Source of the DNA: Lumbricus terrestris
Lineage: Eukaryota > Annelida > Clitellata > Crassiclitellata > Lumbricidae
Direction of reading: 5' to 3'
Assembly: GCA_949752735.1 (NCBI GenBank)
Contig: OX457047.1
Span: forward strand, 2,199,782 to 2,263,781
DNA length: 64,000 nucleotides
The position numbers and the translations under genes were made by a program. Positions 36,589 to 43,997 of this stretch are shown one piece after another. The notes beneath the pieces are model-generated. The model had not been told where the DNA came from, did no database searches, and saw only the letters and a program-made list of their open reading frames with translations. The number at the start of each line of letters is the position of its first letter. Positions within the stretch are counted from its first letter, which is position 1.

Positions 36589-37120
36589 AGTAGATAGATT
36601 AAGACTATTCTGGAACATTTGACCTCAACCATGGTTCAACTTTTCCAAATCACCCATAACCATGGTTCAAAAATATATCGACCCATAACCCTGGTTCAAA
36701 AATATATCGACCCATAACCATGGTTCAAAAAAATATGCTGACTCATCAAAAAATATATCGACCCATAACCATGGTTCAAAAATATATCGACCCATAACCA
36801 TGGTTCAAAAAAATATGCTGACTCATCAAAAAATTTGTCGACCCATAACCATGGTTCAAAAATATATCGACCCATAACCCTGGTTCAAAAATTTGTCGAC
36901 CCATAACCATGGTTCAACTTTTTCCAACACACAAATTTATTTTTTTTCCTACTATTTAAAATAACAAAAAAAAATTTTCTTGCCAACTTCTGCCAACTAC
37001 CCAAACATGGTTCAACTTCTACCAACCAACCCAAACCATGGTTAAACTTCTGCCAACCGCCCCAGCACGCGCCTATGACTCATCATGCGGGGAATTCCCA
37101 GTAGTTTCGATGATGAGTCA
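36589..37120. repeat. Left terminal inverted repeat of the Maverick
   Basis: 532 bp. The outer part is a tandem array of 'aaccatggttcaaaaatatatcgaccc' units in which AACCATGGTT is itself palindromic. The inner end is an imperfect hairpin (TGACTCATCATG...GATGATGAGTCA). It carries one more array block than the right copy and ends 8 bp before the integrase stop codon. Confidence 0.95.
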
Positions 37121-37128
37121 TAGGGTGG

Positions 37129-38001
37129 CTACATGGTCACTAAGTCTTCATTATCTACCCACGAATTAAAAGACTCTGGATATCCAAGCCACTTCACGAG
37201 TGATTTCTTCCCACGTTTCCTGGTAATCTTTTCTATTCTAAATATTTCTTGAGTCGTTTTCTGTAGCTCCTGTTCATAAAAACTACCTTGTATTTCCTCA
37301 CCATTAGAATCAGTAATCTTATAAGTTGGTGGAACCGTGTATTGAATCTGGGATACTGTAAATACCTCCTCAGTCCATCGGGGTGTGTATGCCTTCTCAA
37401 AAATATTCTTCTTCTTAGTTATTCTGACTTTATTGCCAATTGAAAACTTTGGTACAATAGGCTCTGAAATCTCTTTACCGTTTAAATTCATAAATACGAC
37501 CCTTTCATTCACTTTCATACTAGCCTTAACGGGTGTCATTTTAATGGAAGAATGCCTTGTATTATTATAATTGATAACCATTTCATCTAATATATCGATG
37601 TATCTTCTCGTTGAATTAGCGGTAAAGTACTTGAACATCTTTTCTTTCATCGTTCGGTTCCATCTCTCAACAACGCAAGATTTTTCCTCATTCTCAGTAG
37701 AGTACAACTCAACCAAATTCTTTACGTCTTTGTTATAAAATTCTTTTCCTTTGTCAACCCATAATTTCACAGGCTTCCTCCCGCCCTTGAGTATCTTCAC
37801 GAAACCGCTCGCTGTAGATTTCCCACTCTTATCATTCAATGGTACAATCCAACCGTACTTGGAAAACACATCTATAACGGTTAGCAGGTATTTTACACCA
37901 TCATTATCTTTAGCAAACGACTGCATATCTACTAGATCAGCAGCCCATATCTCATCTATCCCATTAACGAACACCTTTCTCTTTCTAAAATGTCTAACCA
38001 C
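37129..38001 (-). CDS. INT: Maverick integrase (retrovirus-like, DDE, C-terminal chromodomain)
   Basis: Predicted DDE integrase that would insert the element's DNA into host chromosomes. Counting from 38001, the core shows WAADLVDM (Asp22), LTVIDVFSKYGW, LWVDKGKEF (Asp83) and VVERWNRT (Glu112). A chromodomain-like C-terminus (about residues 253-288, LVKWLGYPESFNSWVD) follows and would bind histone tails. No HHCC zinc finger is seen. The frame has no ATG at its head: the codon at 38001 is GTG, and the frame stays open upstream to 38100 with no ATG, overlapping the phospholipase-like gene. That upstream text (LADELHKPV) looks genuine, so the true protein probably starts beyond 38001 by splicing, frameshifting or a non-AUG codon. 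The Asp83-Glu112 spacing is 28 intervening residues, shorter than the usual 35, so activity is uncertain. Confidence 0.9.
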   Translation of the reverse strand: MVRHFRKRKVFVNGIDEIWAADLVDMQSFAKDNDGVKYLLTVIDVFSKYGWIVPLNDKSGKSTASGFVKILKGGRKPVKLWVDKGKEFYNKDVKNLVELYSTENEEKSCVVERWNRTMKEKMFKYFTANSTRRYIDILDEMVINYNNTRHSSIKMTPVKASMKVNERVVFMNLNGKEISEPIVPKFSIGNKVRITKKKNIFEKAYTPRWTEEVFTVSQIQYTVPPTYKITDSNGEEIQGSFYEQELQKTTQEIFRIEKITRKRGKKSLVKWLGYPESFNSWVDNEDLVTM

Positions 38002-38056
38002 CGGTTTATGTAACTCATCGGCTAATTGATCAGTCCATTTCAGTTCAGAGCTTTTT

Positions 38057-38566
38057 TTAAACCCAACCCAGGTTCGCTTTAGTAGATAATATAGGCTTAA
38101 CTATGGCCCTCTCCACTCGTTCTCGCAAGCTCGGGTTAGAAATATTGTTCAAATCATTAATCATGGCTAAATCCGCAATATTCCTAGAAGCTGTATCAGT
38201 ATGTTGATCGTAAGCTAAATCATGGTAATACGCCGCGTTATCTACACGATTAATAGGTTTACTCCAATCTTTAGGAGTCCTGTCAGGGTTTAGTCTCAAA
38301 TCTAGCCTAGTACCGGGACCGAGAAACTGATGCCCTGGTAAATGCATCTCACCAGGAAACTTAGCCCAAGGTAACTTTATGGTACTAGTAGCTGCATTCA
38401 ATGAACTAACTAAATCTCCACCCTTAGTAGTGGGGCCTTTTACGAATTGAGTTTTAGTTTTTCCGCATACAACGCAAACGCCCCGAAGCATCGGTCTCCC
38501 GTTATTCGTCACGACGTTTTGTACATCTCTCGTTTCAGTCTGTTTTTTACACTTTACGCAATACAT
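38057..38566 (-). CDS. Phospholipase A2-like protein with N-terminal zinc ribbon
   Basis: 169 residues. Residues 1-40 form a small zinc-ribbon-like module (C3-x2-C6 and C31-x2-C34). Residues 79-140 carry the secreted/parvoviral-type PLA2 signature: calcium-loop FLGPGTRLD (G83-P84-G85) and the active-site helix with H115-D116 in YYHDLAYD, with Tyr119 at the supporting position. In parvoviruses such a domain breaches endosomal membranes during entry; a similar virion role here is inference. There is no signal peptide. The start codon is only 25 bp from that of the divergent packaging ATPase gene, and the 3' end overlaps the open frame of the integrase. No key residue appears missing. Confidence 0.85.
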   Translation of the reverse strand: MYCVKCKKQTETRDVQNVVTNNGRPMLRGVCVVCGKTKTQFVKGPTTKGGDLVSSLNAATSTIKLPWAKFPGEMHLPGHQFLGPGTRLDLRLNPDRTPKDWSKPINRVDNAAYYHDLAYDQHTDTASRNIADLAMINDLNNISNPSLRERVERAIVKPILSTKANLGWV

Positions 38567-38591
38567 CTCGCTTTTTTAATACATAAATAAA
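38567..38591. promoter_or_regulatory. 25-bp divergent start region
   Basis: Only 25 bp separate the start codons of the phospholipase-like gene (minus) and the ATPase gene (plus). The text 'aatacataaataaa' on the plus side resembles the AT-rich boxes before other genes of the element. Any promoter for either gene must lie here or inside the opposing coding region. Confidence 0.5.
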
Positions 38592-39377
38592 ATGGAAATC
38601 AAAGATTTGAGTTGGGGATCTGCGCTATCGAAAAGATTTAATAATCCTTTGCTACCCAAAAGTATACGGGGGCTGATAATCGGAAAGTCAGGCTGTGGCA
38701 AAACGACGCTTCTTCTGAATCTATTACTCAGGCCAGGCTGGTTGGACTATAATAACCTCCAGGTATTCGGTAAATCTCTGTTTCAACCTGAATATCGCAT
38801 TATTAAAAAGGCATTCGAAGAAAAATTACCGAAAGAAGAGATCGTTGGATTATTCGAGCTTCAAGACGAAATCATGAAACTAAACGCGCCGCCAGCCCTC
38901 GTTATGGAAGAAATGGCCAAACAATCAAAAGCTAAATCCGATATAATTGCCAAGTTCTTTGAAAAAGCCGATGATGTACCGGACCCGGGAGCCATGAGTA
39001 GCGGAAAGAAGAATCTGATGATTTTCGATGATTTACAATTGGAAAAACAAAACAAGTGCGAAACATATTATATTCGGGGAAGGCATAGTAATGTGGACTG
39101 TTTTTACCTAGCACAGAATTATTTCAAACTGCCACGACAAACGATTAGAGAGAATGCAAACTTTATTTGCCTGTTCAAGCAGGACTCGAAAAACCTCGAT
39201 CATATCTATAACGACCATGTTAGTGTAGACATGCACAAAGATGAATTTAGAAAACTATGCAAATCGGTATGGGAACAACCGCACGGATTCCTAGTCATCG
39301 ATCTAAGTAGCGAAAAGTACAATGGCAAATACCGCTGCGGATTCGACCTATTTTATGTAATCGAGGATCCATTGTAG
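38592..39377 (+). CDS. ATP: Genome-packaging ATPase (FtsK/HerA type)
   Basis: 261 residues. P-loop ATPase expected to drive DNA into the capsid, as in adenovirus-like and virophage-like viruses. Walker A is GKSGCGKTT at residues 31-39; Walker B is NLMIFDD near 141-147. The C-terminal part (SVWEQPHGFLVID) also fits the family. Length is normal for Polinton ATPases. It is first in the plus-strand block and would work with the capsid proteins encoded downstream. No disruption is seen. Confidence 0.92.
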   Translation: MEIKDLSWGSALSKRFNNPLLPKSIRGLIIGKSGCGKTTLLLNLLLRPGWLDYNNLQVFGKSLFQPEYRIIKKAFEEKLPKEEIVGLFELQDEIMKLNAPPALVMEEMAKQSKAKSDIIAKFFEKADDVPDPGAMSSGKKNLMIFDDLQLEKQNKCETYYIRGRHSNVDCFYLAQNYFKLPRQTIRENANFICLFKQDSKNLDHIYNDHVSVDMHKDEFRKLCKSVWEQPHGFLVIDLSSEKYNGKYRCGFDLFYVIEDPL

Positions 39378-39381
39378 TAAA

Positions 39382-39399
39382 ATTATCGCATAATAAAAA
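39382..39399 (+). promoter_or_regulatory. Start-proximal AT-rich motif (TATCGCATAATAAA)
   Basis: Immediately upstream of the ATG at 39400. It matches the motif before 41240, 44434, 45746 and, on the minus strand, the polymerase gene: TATC followed by GYRTA or TTGTA and an ATAAA-like run. Confidence 0.5.
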
Positions 39400-40194
39400 A
39401 TGGAATCATCGCTTCTCAAACAGATAGCTGATAATACGGAAAAGACGGCTCGTAACACGGAACCAAAAACGTCATTTTACATTTTGCTAAGCGAAAAGAG
39501 CACACGAATCAGAACAAAGTTTAATCCACCTATTGAACTAGACAAAAATAAAAAATACGAAATGGCCCTCGTAAATCTCGAAACGTACTATTCCTTTCCA
39601 AATATCGACGCGACAAACAACAACTTTAGGTATTCACCGACTGGCGAGAACCCTTGGTTTAACATAGAAGTACCGGAGGGATGCTATGAAATAACAGATA
39701 TCAACGAACACATACAGAGAATCATGAAGGAGAATGGGCATTACGATAGGGTAAATTCAGAGTACTGTGTCTCAATAGAACCAAACACCAATACGCTGAA
39801 GTCTGTGTTAAATATAGCAGAGGACTATGCGGTTGATTTAACACCTAAGAATTCGATTGGAAAGGTTCTAGGTTTTATAAGATATATCTATCTTGAAGGA
39901 TATAACGAATCGAAGAACTTGGTAAATATACTGAGTATCAGCAATTTACTAGTGACCAACGACATTATCGGGTCTTCGTACTCTAACGGAACGACGGTAA
40001 ACGTAATACATTCTTTTTTCCCGAACACAGGCCCGGGGTACAAAATTATTGAAGTGCCGCATAATTTAATTTATCTCCCCATTACGCTATCTACCATTTC
40101 TACGATGACAACGGTGCTCACAGACCAAAATGGGAAAGAGGTAAATCTTAGAGGAGAAGACTTAACGATTCGTTTTCACATCAGAGAAGTTTGA
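39400..40194 (+). CDS. Conserved Maverick virion protein, candidate minor capsid (penton-like)
   Basis: 264 residues, no signal peptide or membrane segment. After a short polar N-terminus, residues 25-264 look beta-rich, with landmarks YEMALVNLETYYSFPNI, WFNIEVPEGCYEI and a C-terminal LRGEDLTIRFHIRE. Proteins with these landmarks are common in Mavericks next to the ATPase. Placement between ATPase and capsid genes and the single-domain size fit the single jelly-roll minor capsid protein; that assignment is inference without a structure prediction. The frame is intact. Confidence 0.65.
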   Translation: MESSLLKQIADNTEKTARNTEPKTSFYILLSEKSTRIRTKFNPPIELDKNKKYEMALVNLETYYSFPNIDATNNNFRYSPTGENPWFNIEVPEGCYEITDINEHIQRIMKENGHYDRVNSEYCVSIEPNTNTLKSVLNIAEDYAVDLTPKNSIGKVLGFIRYIYLEGYNESKNLVNILSISNLLVTNDIIGSSYSNGTTVNVIHSFFPNTGPGYKIIEVPHNLIYLPITLSTISTMTTVLTDQNGKEVNLRGEDLTIRFHIREV

Positions 40195-40215
40195 AAGTTT
40201 TTTTTGTAAACTAAA

Positions 40216-40800
40216 ATGAGTCGCTACATAGGCTATAAAGTCAATATTTCAGAAGGACAACGAGACAAAATTCAAAAATCTCTTCAAGCGGGAACTGGTG
40301 TGAGTATCAAACTAGCGCACGATGATTTTAAAGGCGATGATATGTTCGCTTTCACGCAGGGGCAAATCAATAAAATGACAAAGGCGTACCAAAAAGGAAC
40401 AGGCGTAGTTATCAAAATGAGTAAAACGCAATTGGAGTACAATAAGAACGTCAAAGGAGGATTTATAGGCGCCATTCTTCCGTTTCTAGCAACGATAGCG
40501 AAAACCCTTATACCTAGTTTAGCTATGGGGGCTATGAGTGGCTTAGGTTCCGCGGCTACGTCGAAGATTGTGGATAAAATCAGCGGATCTGGTGTAATGT
40601 ACGTGGCGAAAGACGATATGAGGTGTAAGATAAGATCAGCTGGATCTGGTTTGTACATGTCCCCATGGCCAAAAGGCGGCTCAATAACGGCAAACGGGTT
40701 GTACATGAAAACAGGGTCGGGGTACGTGCGAGGTGAAGGACTTTTGCTAGGCCCTAATTCTCCGTTTGCAAACATTCCGATTATCGGCATGATATTATAA
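40216..40800 (+). CDS. Candidate virion core/membrane-active protein (adenovirus pX/pVI-like)
   Basis: 194 residues. The N-terminus has two copies of a Q-x2-KI-x-K/GTGV-x-IK unit (about residues 15-33 and 50-68). A hydrophobic Gly/Ala-rich segment (82-118) follows, then Gly-rich repeats and a C-terminal LLLGPNSPFANIPIIGMIL. VKGG-F (79-83) and ISGS-G (122-126) resemble adenain cleavage sites, (M/I/L)XGG-X and (M/I/L)XGX-G. A precursor processed by the element's own protease is plausible. Function is inferred from composition and context. Confidence 0.6.
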   Translation: MSRYIGYKVNISEGQRDKIQKSLQAGTGVSIKLAHDDFKGDDMFAFTQGQINKMTKAYQKGTGVVIKMSKTQLEYNKNVKGGFIGAILPFLATIAKTLIPSLAMGAMSGLGSAATSKIVDKISGSGVMYVAKDDMRCKIRSAGSGLYMSPWPKGGSITANGLYMKTGSGYVRGEGLLLGPNSPFANIPIIGMIL

Positions 40801-40815
40801 ACTTTTCTTTATAAA

Positions 40816-41214
40816 ATGTCGAGACCATTACACAAATTTGGAACTAAACCACCTAGGAAGGTTGAGGTTAGAATGCAACCCATTTCAGTTCATTGGAAGG
40901 TTACGAGGGGCGTTACCCACAATCCAATTAGACTACTAGAAGGCGTAAGATGGGAGATTTTTGCGCAAAATGTTATAACGATACAACCAAAGACGACAAC
41001 TACGCTAACTCTTGGACTCGGGGTAGAAATGACTGCAGGACTTTGTCTCATTTCCCTCAAACAGAGTATCAAAGAACTAAGATGCAGTCTACAAAACGAA
41101 GTGGTTTCGGATGATGTGGTTGATGATATCATAGTCACTATTCAAAACAACTCCGATTCAGTGGTAACCATTAACGCGGGAGATTCGCTATGTCGTGTAA
41201 ATTATCTAATCTAA
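40816..41214 (+). CDS. Conserved Maverick protein, beta-rich, possible dUTPase-like fold
   Basis: 132 residues, starting 15 bp after the preceding stop. The C-terminal two thirds are hydrophobic-alternating beta-type sequence: GVEMTAGLCLISLKQSIKEL, then DIIVTIQNNSDSVVTINAGD ending in a hydrophobic pair of strands. The last segment recalls the C-terminal 'V.I.N.....I..GD.I....' pattern of trimeric dUTPases, but their catalytic motifs are not seen. A structural trimeric protein is possible. I do not recognise a function. Confidence 0.5.
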   Translation: MSRPLHKFGTKPPRKVEVRMQPISVHWKVTRGVTHNPIRLLEGVRWEIFAQNVITIQPKTTTTLTLGLGVEMTAGLCLISLKQSIKELRCSLQNEVVSDDVVDDIIVTIQNNSDSVVTINAGDSLCRVNYLI

Positions 41215-41218
41215 AAAA

Positions 41219-41239
41219 TATATCGCGTAAATAAAACGA
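41219..41239 (+). promoter_or_regulatory. Start-proximal AT-rich motif (TATCGCGTAAATAAA)
   Basis: Directly before the ATG at 41240; same pattern as the other start-proximal motifs of the element. Confidence 0.45.
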
Positions 41240-41929
41240 ATGGAATACGACGGCATCAAAACAACACAATCACTCTATCCGAAGCTTCCATCAGCACCGG
41301 AAGGAGAAATACATATCGTTAGAGGGTCGGCTCAAACGTATCGACTTCAAAAGATTGGTGAAATTAAGAAGGAAATCGAGCAAGTACGTGACAAAAGAGC
41401 GGCTTTGAGTAAAAAGTACCATAGAAGTGTAAGCGTAATCGGCGCGGTAGGTGGAGTCCTCTCAGCGGTCACGATGGGGCTTGGAATTTCAGGAATCGGA
41501 GTATTATCCACTATAATCGCTGCACCCATTGCTATGGCTTTGGAAGGAGCGGCATTAGGTGTGGGGTTGCTAAGTATAATCGGCATCTACATCAGTAAAA
41601 AGCTCGCGTTGAAGGCGGAGAAGCATGAAAAGATCAAAACGCTAGCCGACGCGAAACTCAACACGATCAGCGACCATATTTCAAAAGCTCTCATGGATGA
41701 TAACATTTCAAACGAGGAATATTCCCTGATCCTAAGCGAGATTGAAAAATTCAACGGCATGAAAGAAGAAATTAGGAGTAATATTAAAGTTGCGATAGAC
41801 GCGATGGACGATGTGACTAAACAATCACTCATAGATCGTGGAAAAGATGAAGCCCGGCAGTACTTTCAATCTATGTTTGAGAAAAATAACGAATCCATCA
41901 AAAAAAACGACCAACGCGAACATACATGA
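41240..41929 (+). CDS. Two-membrane-segment coiled-coil protein of Mavericks
   Basis: 229 residues. Residues 36-62 are a charged helical stretch, 64-86 and 88-118 are two Gly/Ala-rich hydrophobic segments likely to be membrane helices, and 120-229 is a charged alpha-helical tail (EKIKTLADAKLNTISDHISK, EEYSLILSEIEKFN). The tail is duplicated in the two genes that follow. The last codons run into a 61-bp intergenic repeat. A virion-membrane or assembly role is possible but unproven. Confidence 0.6.
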   Translation: MEYDGIKTTQSLYPKLPSAPEGEIHIVRGSAQTYRLQKIGEIKKEIEQVRDKRAALSKKYHRSVSVIGAVGGVLSAVTMGLGISGIGVLSTIIAAPIAMALEGAALGVGLLSIIGIYISKKLALKAEKHEKIKTLADAKLNTISDHISKALMDDNISNEEYSLILSEIEKFNGMKEEIRSNIKVAIDAMDDVTKQSLIDRGKDEARQYFQSMFEKNNESIKKNDQREHT

Positions 41930-42035
41930 AAACATGTAGACGTATGTCGTTACGTCTGGAAATACGTCTAACATTCGCGAACATACGTGAAAACATGTAG
42001 ACGTATGTCGTTACGTTGGGAAATACGACCAACTT
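41915..42035 (+). repeat. 61-bp direct repeat, two units
   Basis: Two copies of a unit containing 'catgtagacgtatgtcgtta' and 'ggaaatacg' lie between 41240-41929 and the next gene. A partial copy is at 42472-42500. The first unit overlaps the last codons of the preceding gene. Confidence 0.85.
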
Positions 42036-42080
42036 ATGTTTTTTCACACGTCTGAAAATATTTTTTTTCTTTTACTTAAA

Positions 42081-42446
42081 ATGTCGATTCAAAGAATTAC
42101 CGATCCCGCGGAAATCAACGTTTTCCTTGCAGAAAATCTGAAAACAAACGCAGAACATGATCAAAAATATTTATTGATGAGATTAGGTATTTCGTCGATG
42201 GTAGATTTAATCGACAGCTATATCAATAAAAATCAGATGATGAAAGCTGAGATGTATGAAGAAATCAAAACGCTAGCTGTCGCGAGATTCAACACAATCA
42301 GCGGCCATATTACAAAAGCTCTCGTGGATGATATCATTTCAGTTGAGGAATATTCTCTGATTATAATCGATATTGAAGAAATTTGGAAAAAGAAGAATGC
42401 CGAGTACGAATCACTTCGCCAGGCTGCACTTGCAACCCATGTTTGA
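42081..42446 (+). CDS. Chimeric paralogue: N-terminus as in 43107 gene, C-terminus as in 41240 gene
   Basis: 121 residues from the ATG at 42081, which follows 'tttacttaaa' as in the neighbouring gene. Residues 1-40 (ITDPAEINVFLAENLKTN) match the start of the 43107 product. Residues about 52-100 (KAEMYEEIKTLAVARFNTIS) match the tail of the 41240 product. The frame could begin at 42036, but the sequence between is the repeated leader, so 42081 is preferred. Function unknown; predicted helical. Confidence 0.6.
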   Translation: MSIQRITDPAEINVFLAENLKTNAEHDQKYLLMRLGISSMVDLIDSYINKNQMMKAEMYEEIKTLAVARFNTISGHITKALVDDIISVEEYSLIIIDIEEIWKKKNAEYESLRQAALATHV

Positions 42447-42572
42447 GAAAAATAACGAATATATCAAAAAAGACTAACATACGTGAAATCATGTATGAAA
42501 ATACGTCCAACTTATGTTTTTCACACATTCAAAAACACGTCTGAAAACATTAAATTTTTTTTCTTACTTAAA

Positions 42573-43082
42573 ATGCCGATTCAAAAAAAAATAATCGATC
42601 CCCCGAAAAGAAAGTTTATAGTTGCGGAACTTCAGAAATCAAAAAAGAATATTAATCAAAACTTATTATTGAAGATATTAGATGATTCGGAGATGCAAAG
42701 TATAATCGACAGCTATATCAGTAAAAAGCATATGATGAACGCTGAGATGGAAAACGAGATCTACAGACTAGCTGACGAGAAAATCGGCACGAACAACGGT
42801 CATAGTTCACAAGATTTCATAGATTATATCATTTCAGTTGAGAGTGAGTCGTTGCTGAACGAGATTGAAAAATTCAATAACATGAAAGAAGAAATCGTGA
42901 GAAAGAAGAAAGTCGTGATAAACGGGATGGAAACGAAAGAATCACTCATCGCTCGAGGAACAGAAGAAGACAGGCAGTACTTACAATCCATGGTTGAGAA
43001 AGAAGAAGTCAGAAGAACTCAGAAGAAGTCAGACTGCACTTGCACTTGCAATCAATGTATGACAATACGCCTACACGTCTGA
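42573..43082 (+). CDS. Second chimeric paralogue of the same design
   Basis: 169 residues from the ATG at 42573. N-terminus IIDPPKRKFIVAELQKSKKN resembles the 43107 start; the rest (EIYRLADEKIG, LLNEIEKFNNMKEEI, SLIARGTEEDRQYLQSM) aligns along the tail of the 41240 product, more completely than the first chimera. It is more diverged than its neighbours (a stretch reads HSSQDFIDYIISVE), as expected for relaxed constraint. A C-terminal CTCTCNQC is peculiar. Helical, function unknown. Confidence 0.55.
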   Translation: MPIQKKIIDPPKRKFIVAELQKSKKNINQNLLLKILDDSEMQSIIDSYISKKHMMNAEMENEIYRLADEKIGTNNGHSSQDFIDYIISVESESLLNEIEKFNNMKEEIVRKKKVVINGMETKESLIARGTEEDRQYLQSMVEKEEVRRTQKKSDCTCTCNQCMTIRLHV

Positions 43083-43106
43083 AAACATTATGTTTCTAAT
43101 TTTAAA

Positions 43107-43996
43107 ATGCCGTTTGTAAAAATAACCGACCCCGCGAAAAGAGACGATTTAGTTACAGAATATCTGAAAACAAAGAAGAATATCCAACAAAACTTTTTAT
43201 CGGAGAAATTAGGAGATTCAGGGCTTCAGCAAGATTTAACCAAGTTCTTCAAACCTATCGTCGATTCCCAATCCGCAATTTCCAAAGAGCAAAATGTCTT
43301 ATTGTCCGCTATCAATCAAAATTCGGTAGCTACTTCAAATGCGCTACAGGCACTTCCTTCGTTACAGGGTCTTCAGCGTCCGGCGATAGAAGCATATAAC
43401 CCCAATCCGACTGAGGATATCAAAACCCTGTATTTTGGAGATATGGCTACTAAGTACCTTCGTCAATACCTCTCCGAAAAAAAAATCGCCGACACGACGT
43501 TTGGAATAAAAGAAAAAAATGGGCAATTCTATATCGCTAACACTCCGATTTCGATTCAAGGAGACGACGTGACGGTTGTAAATAAGACTTACACAGGAAC
43601 ACCGGGACTTTGGGAGTTGTTGACGATGAAACAACCGAACGCCACGATATATGATGATAATGACAAGGCCGATTACGCCGAGATTCTCACCACAACGAAT
43701 GCTATAAGACAGGAAAAAATCCTAACAAACCTAAATCATCTTCAAGCGACAAATACAAACAAATTGTCAAACCGATATGGGAAAAGATAACCCTAGGTAC
43801 AGTGGGTAAAGGCGTCGGCGTAATCGTCATCTCCGAAGACCCAAATGTATTAGCGAAACAGCTAGAGCTTAGAATTCAGAGCTACAGGGCGGGTGGCACC
43901 GGAGTAAGAAACGAGATCGTGGCGATATGCGACGAGTTACTACGGCAAGAAGCGCTGAGTAAAGATGGTTACAAAAATATAATGTCGACATTATAA
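43107..43996 (+). pseudogene. Conserved Maverick protein interrupted by a one-base frameshift
   Basis: The first frame runs 43107-43790 (227 residues, start FVKITDPAKRDDLVTEYLKT, middle LYFGDMATKYLRQYL and GLWELLTM). The conserved C-terminal module is in the next frame and visible at 43802-43996 (GGTGVRNEIVAICDELL, GYKNIMSTL). The frame change falls at the six-A run 43714-43719, and the second frame has no ATG of its own at the junction. A deletion in the homopolymer, a sequencing error or slippage are all possible. In relatives I believe this is a single protein of around 300 residues; its role is unknown. Confidence 0.7.
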
Positions 43997-43997
43997 A

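Noticed and set aside
40284..40790. 168-residue minus-strand frame inside the Maverick
   Set aside because: Antisense shadow of the 40216-40800 gene without family features or a start-proximal motif.
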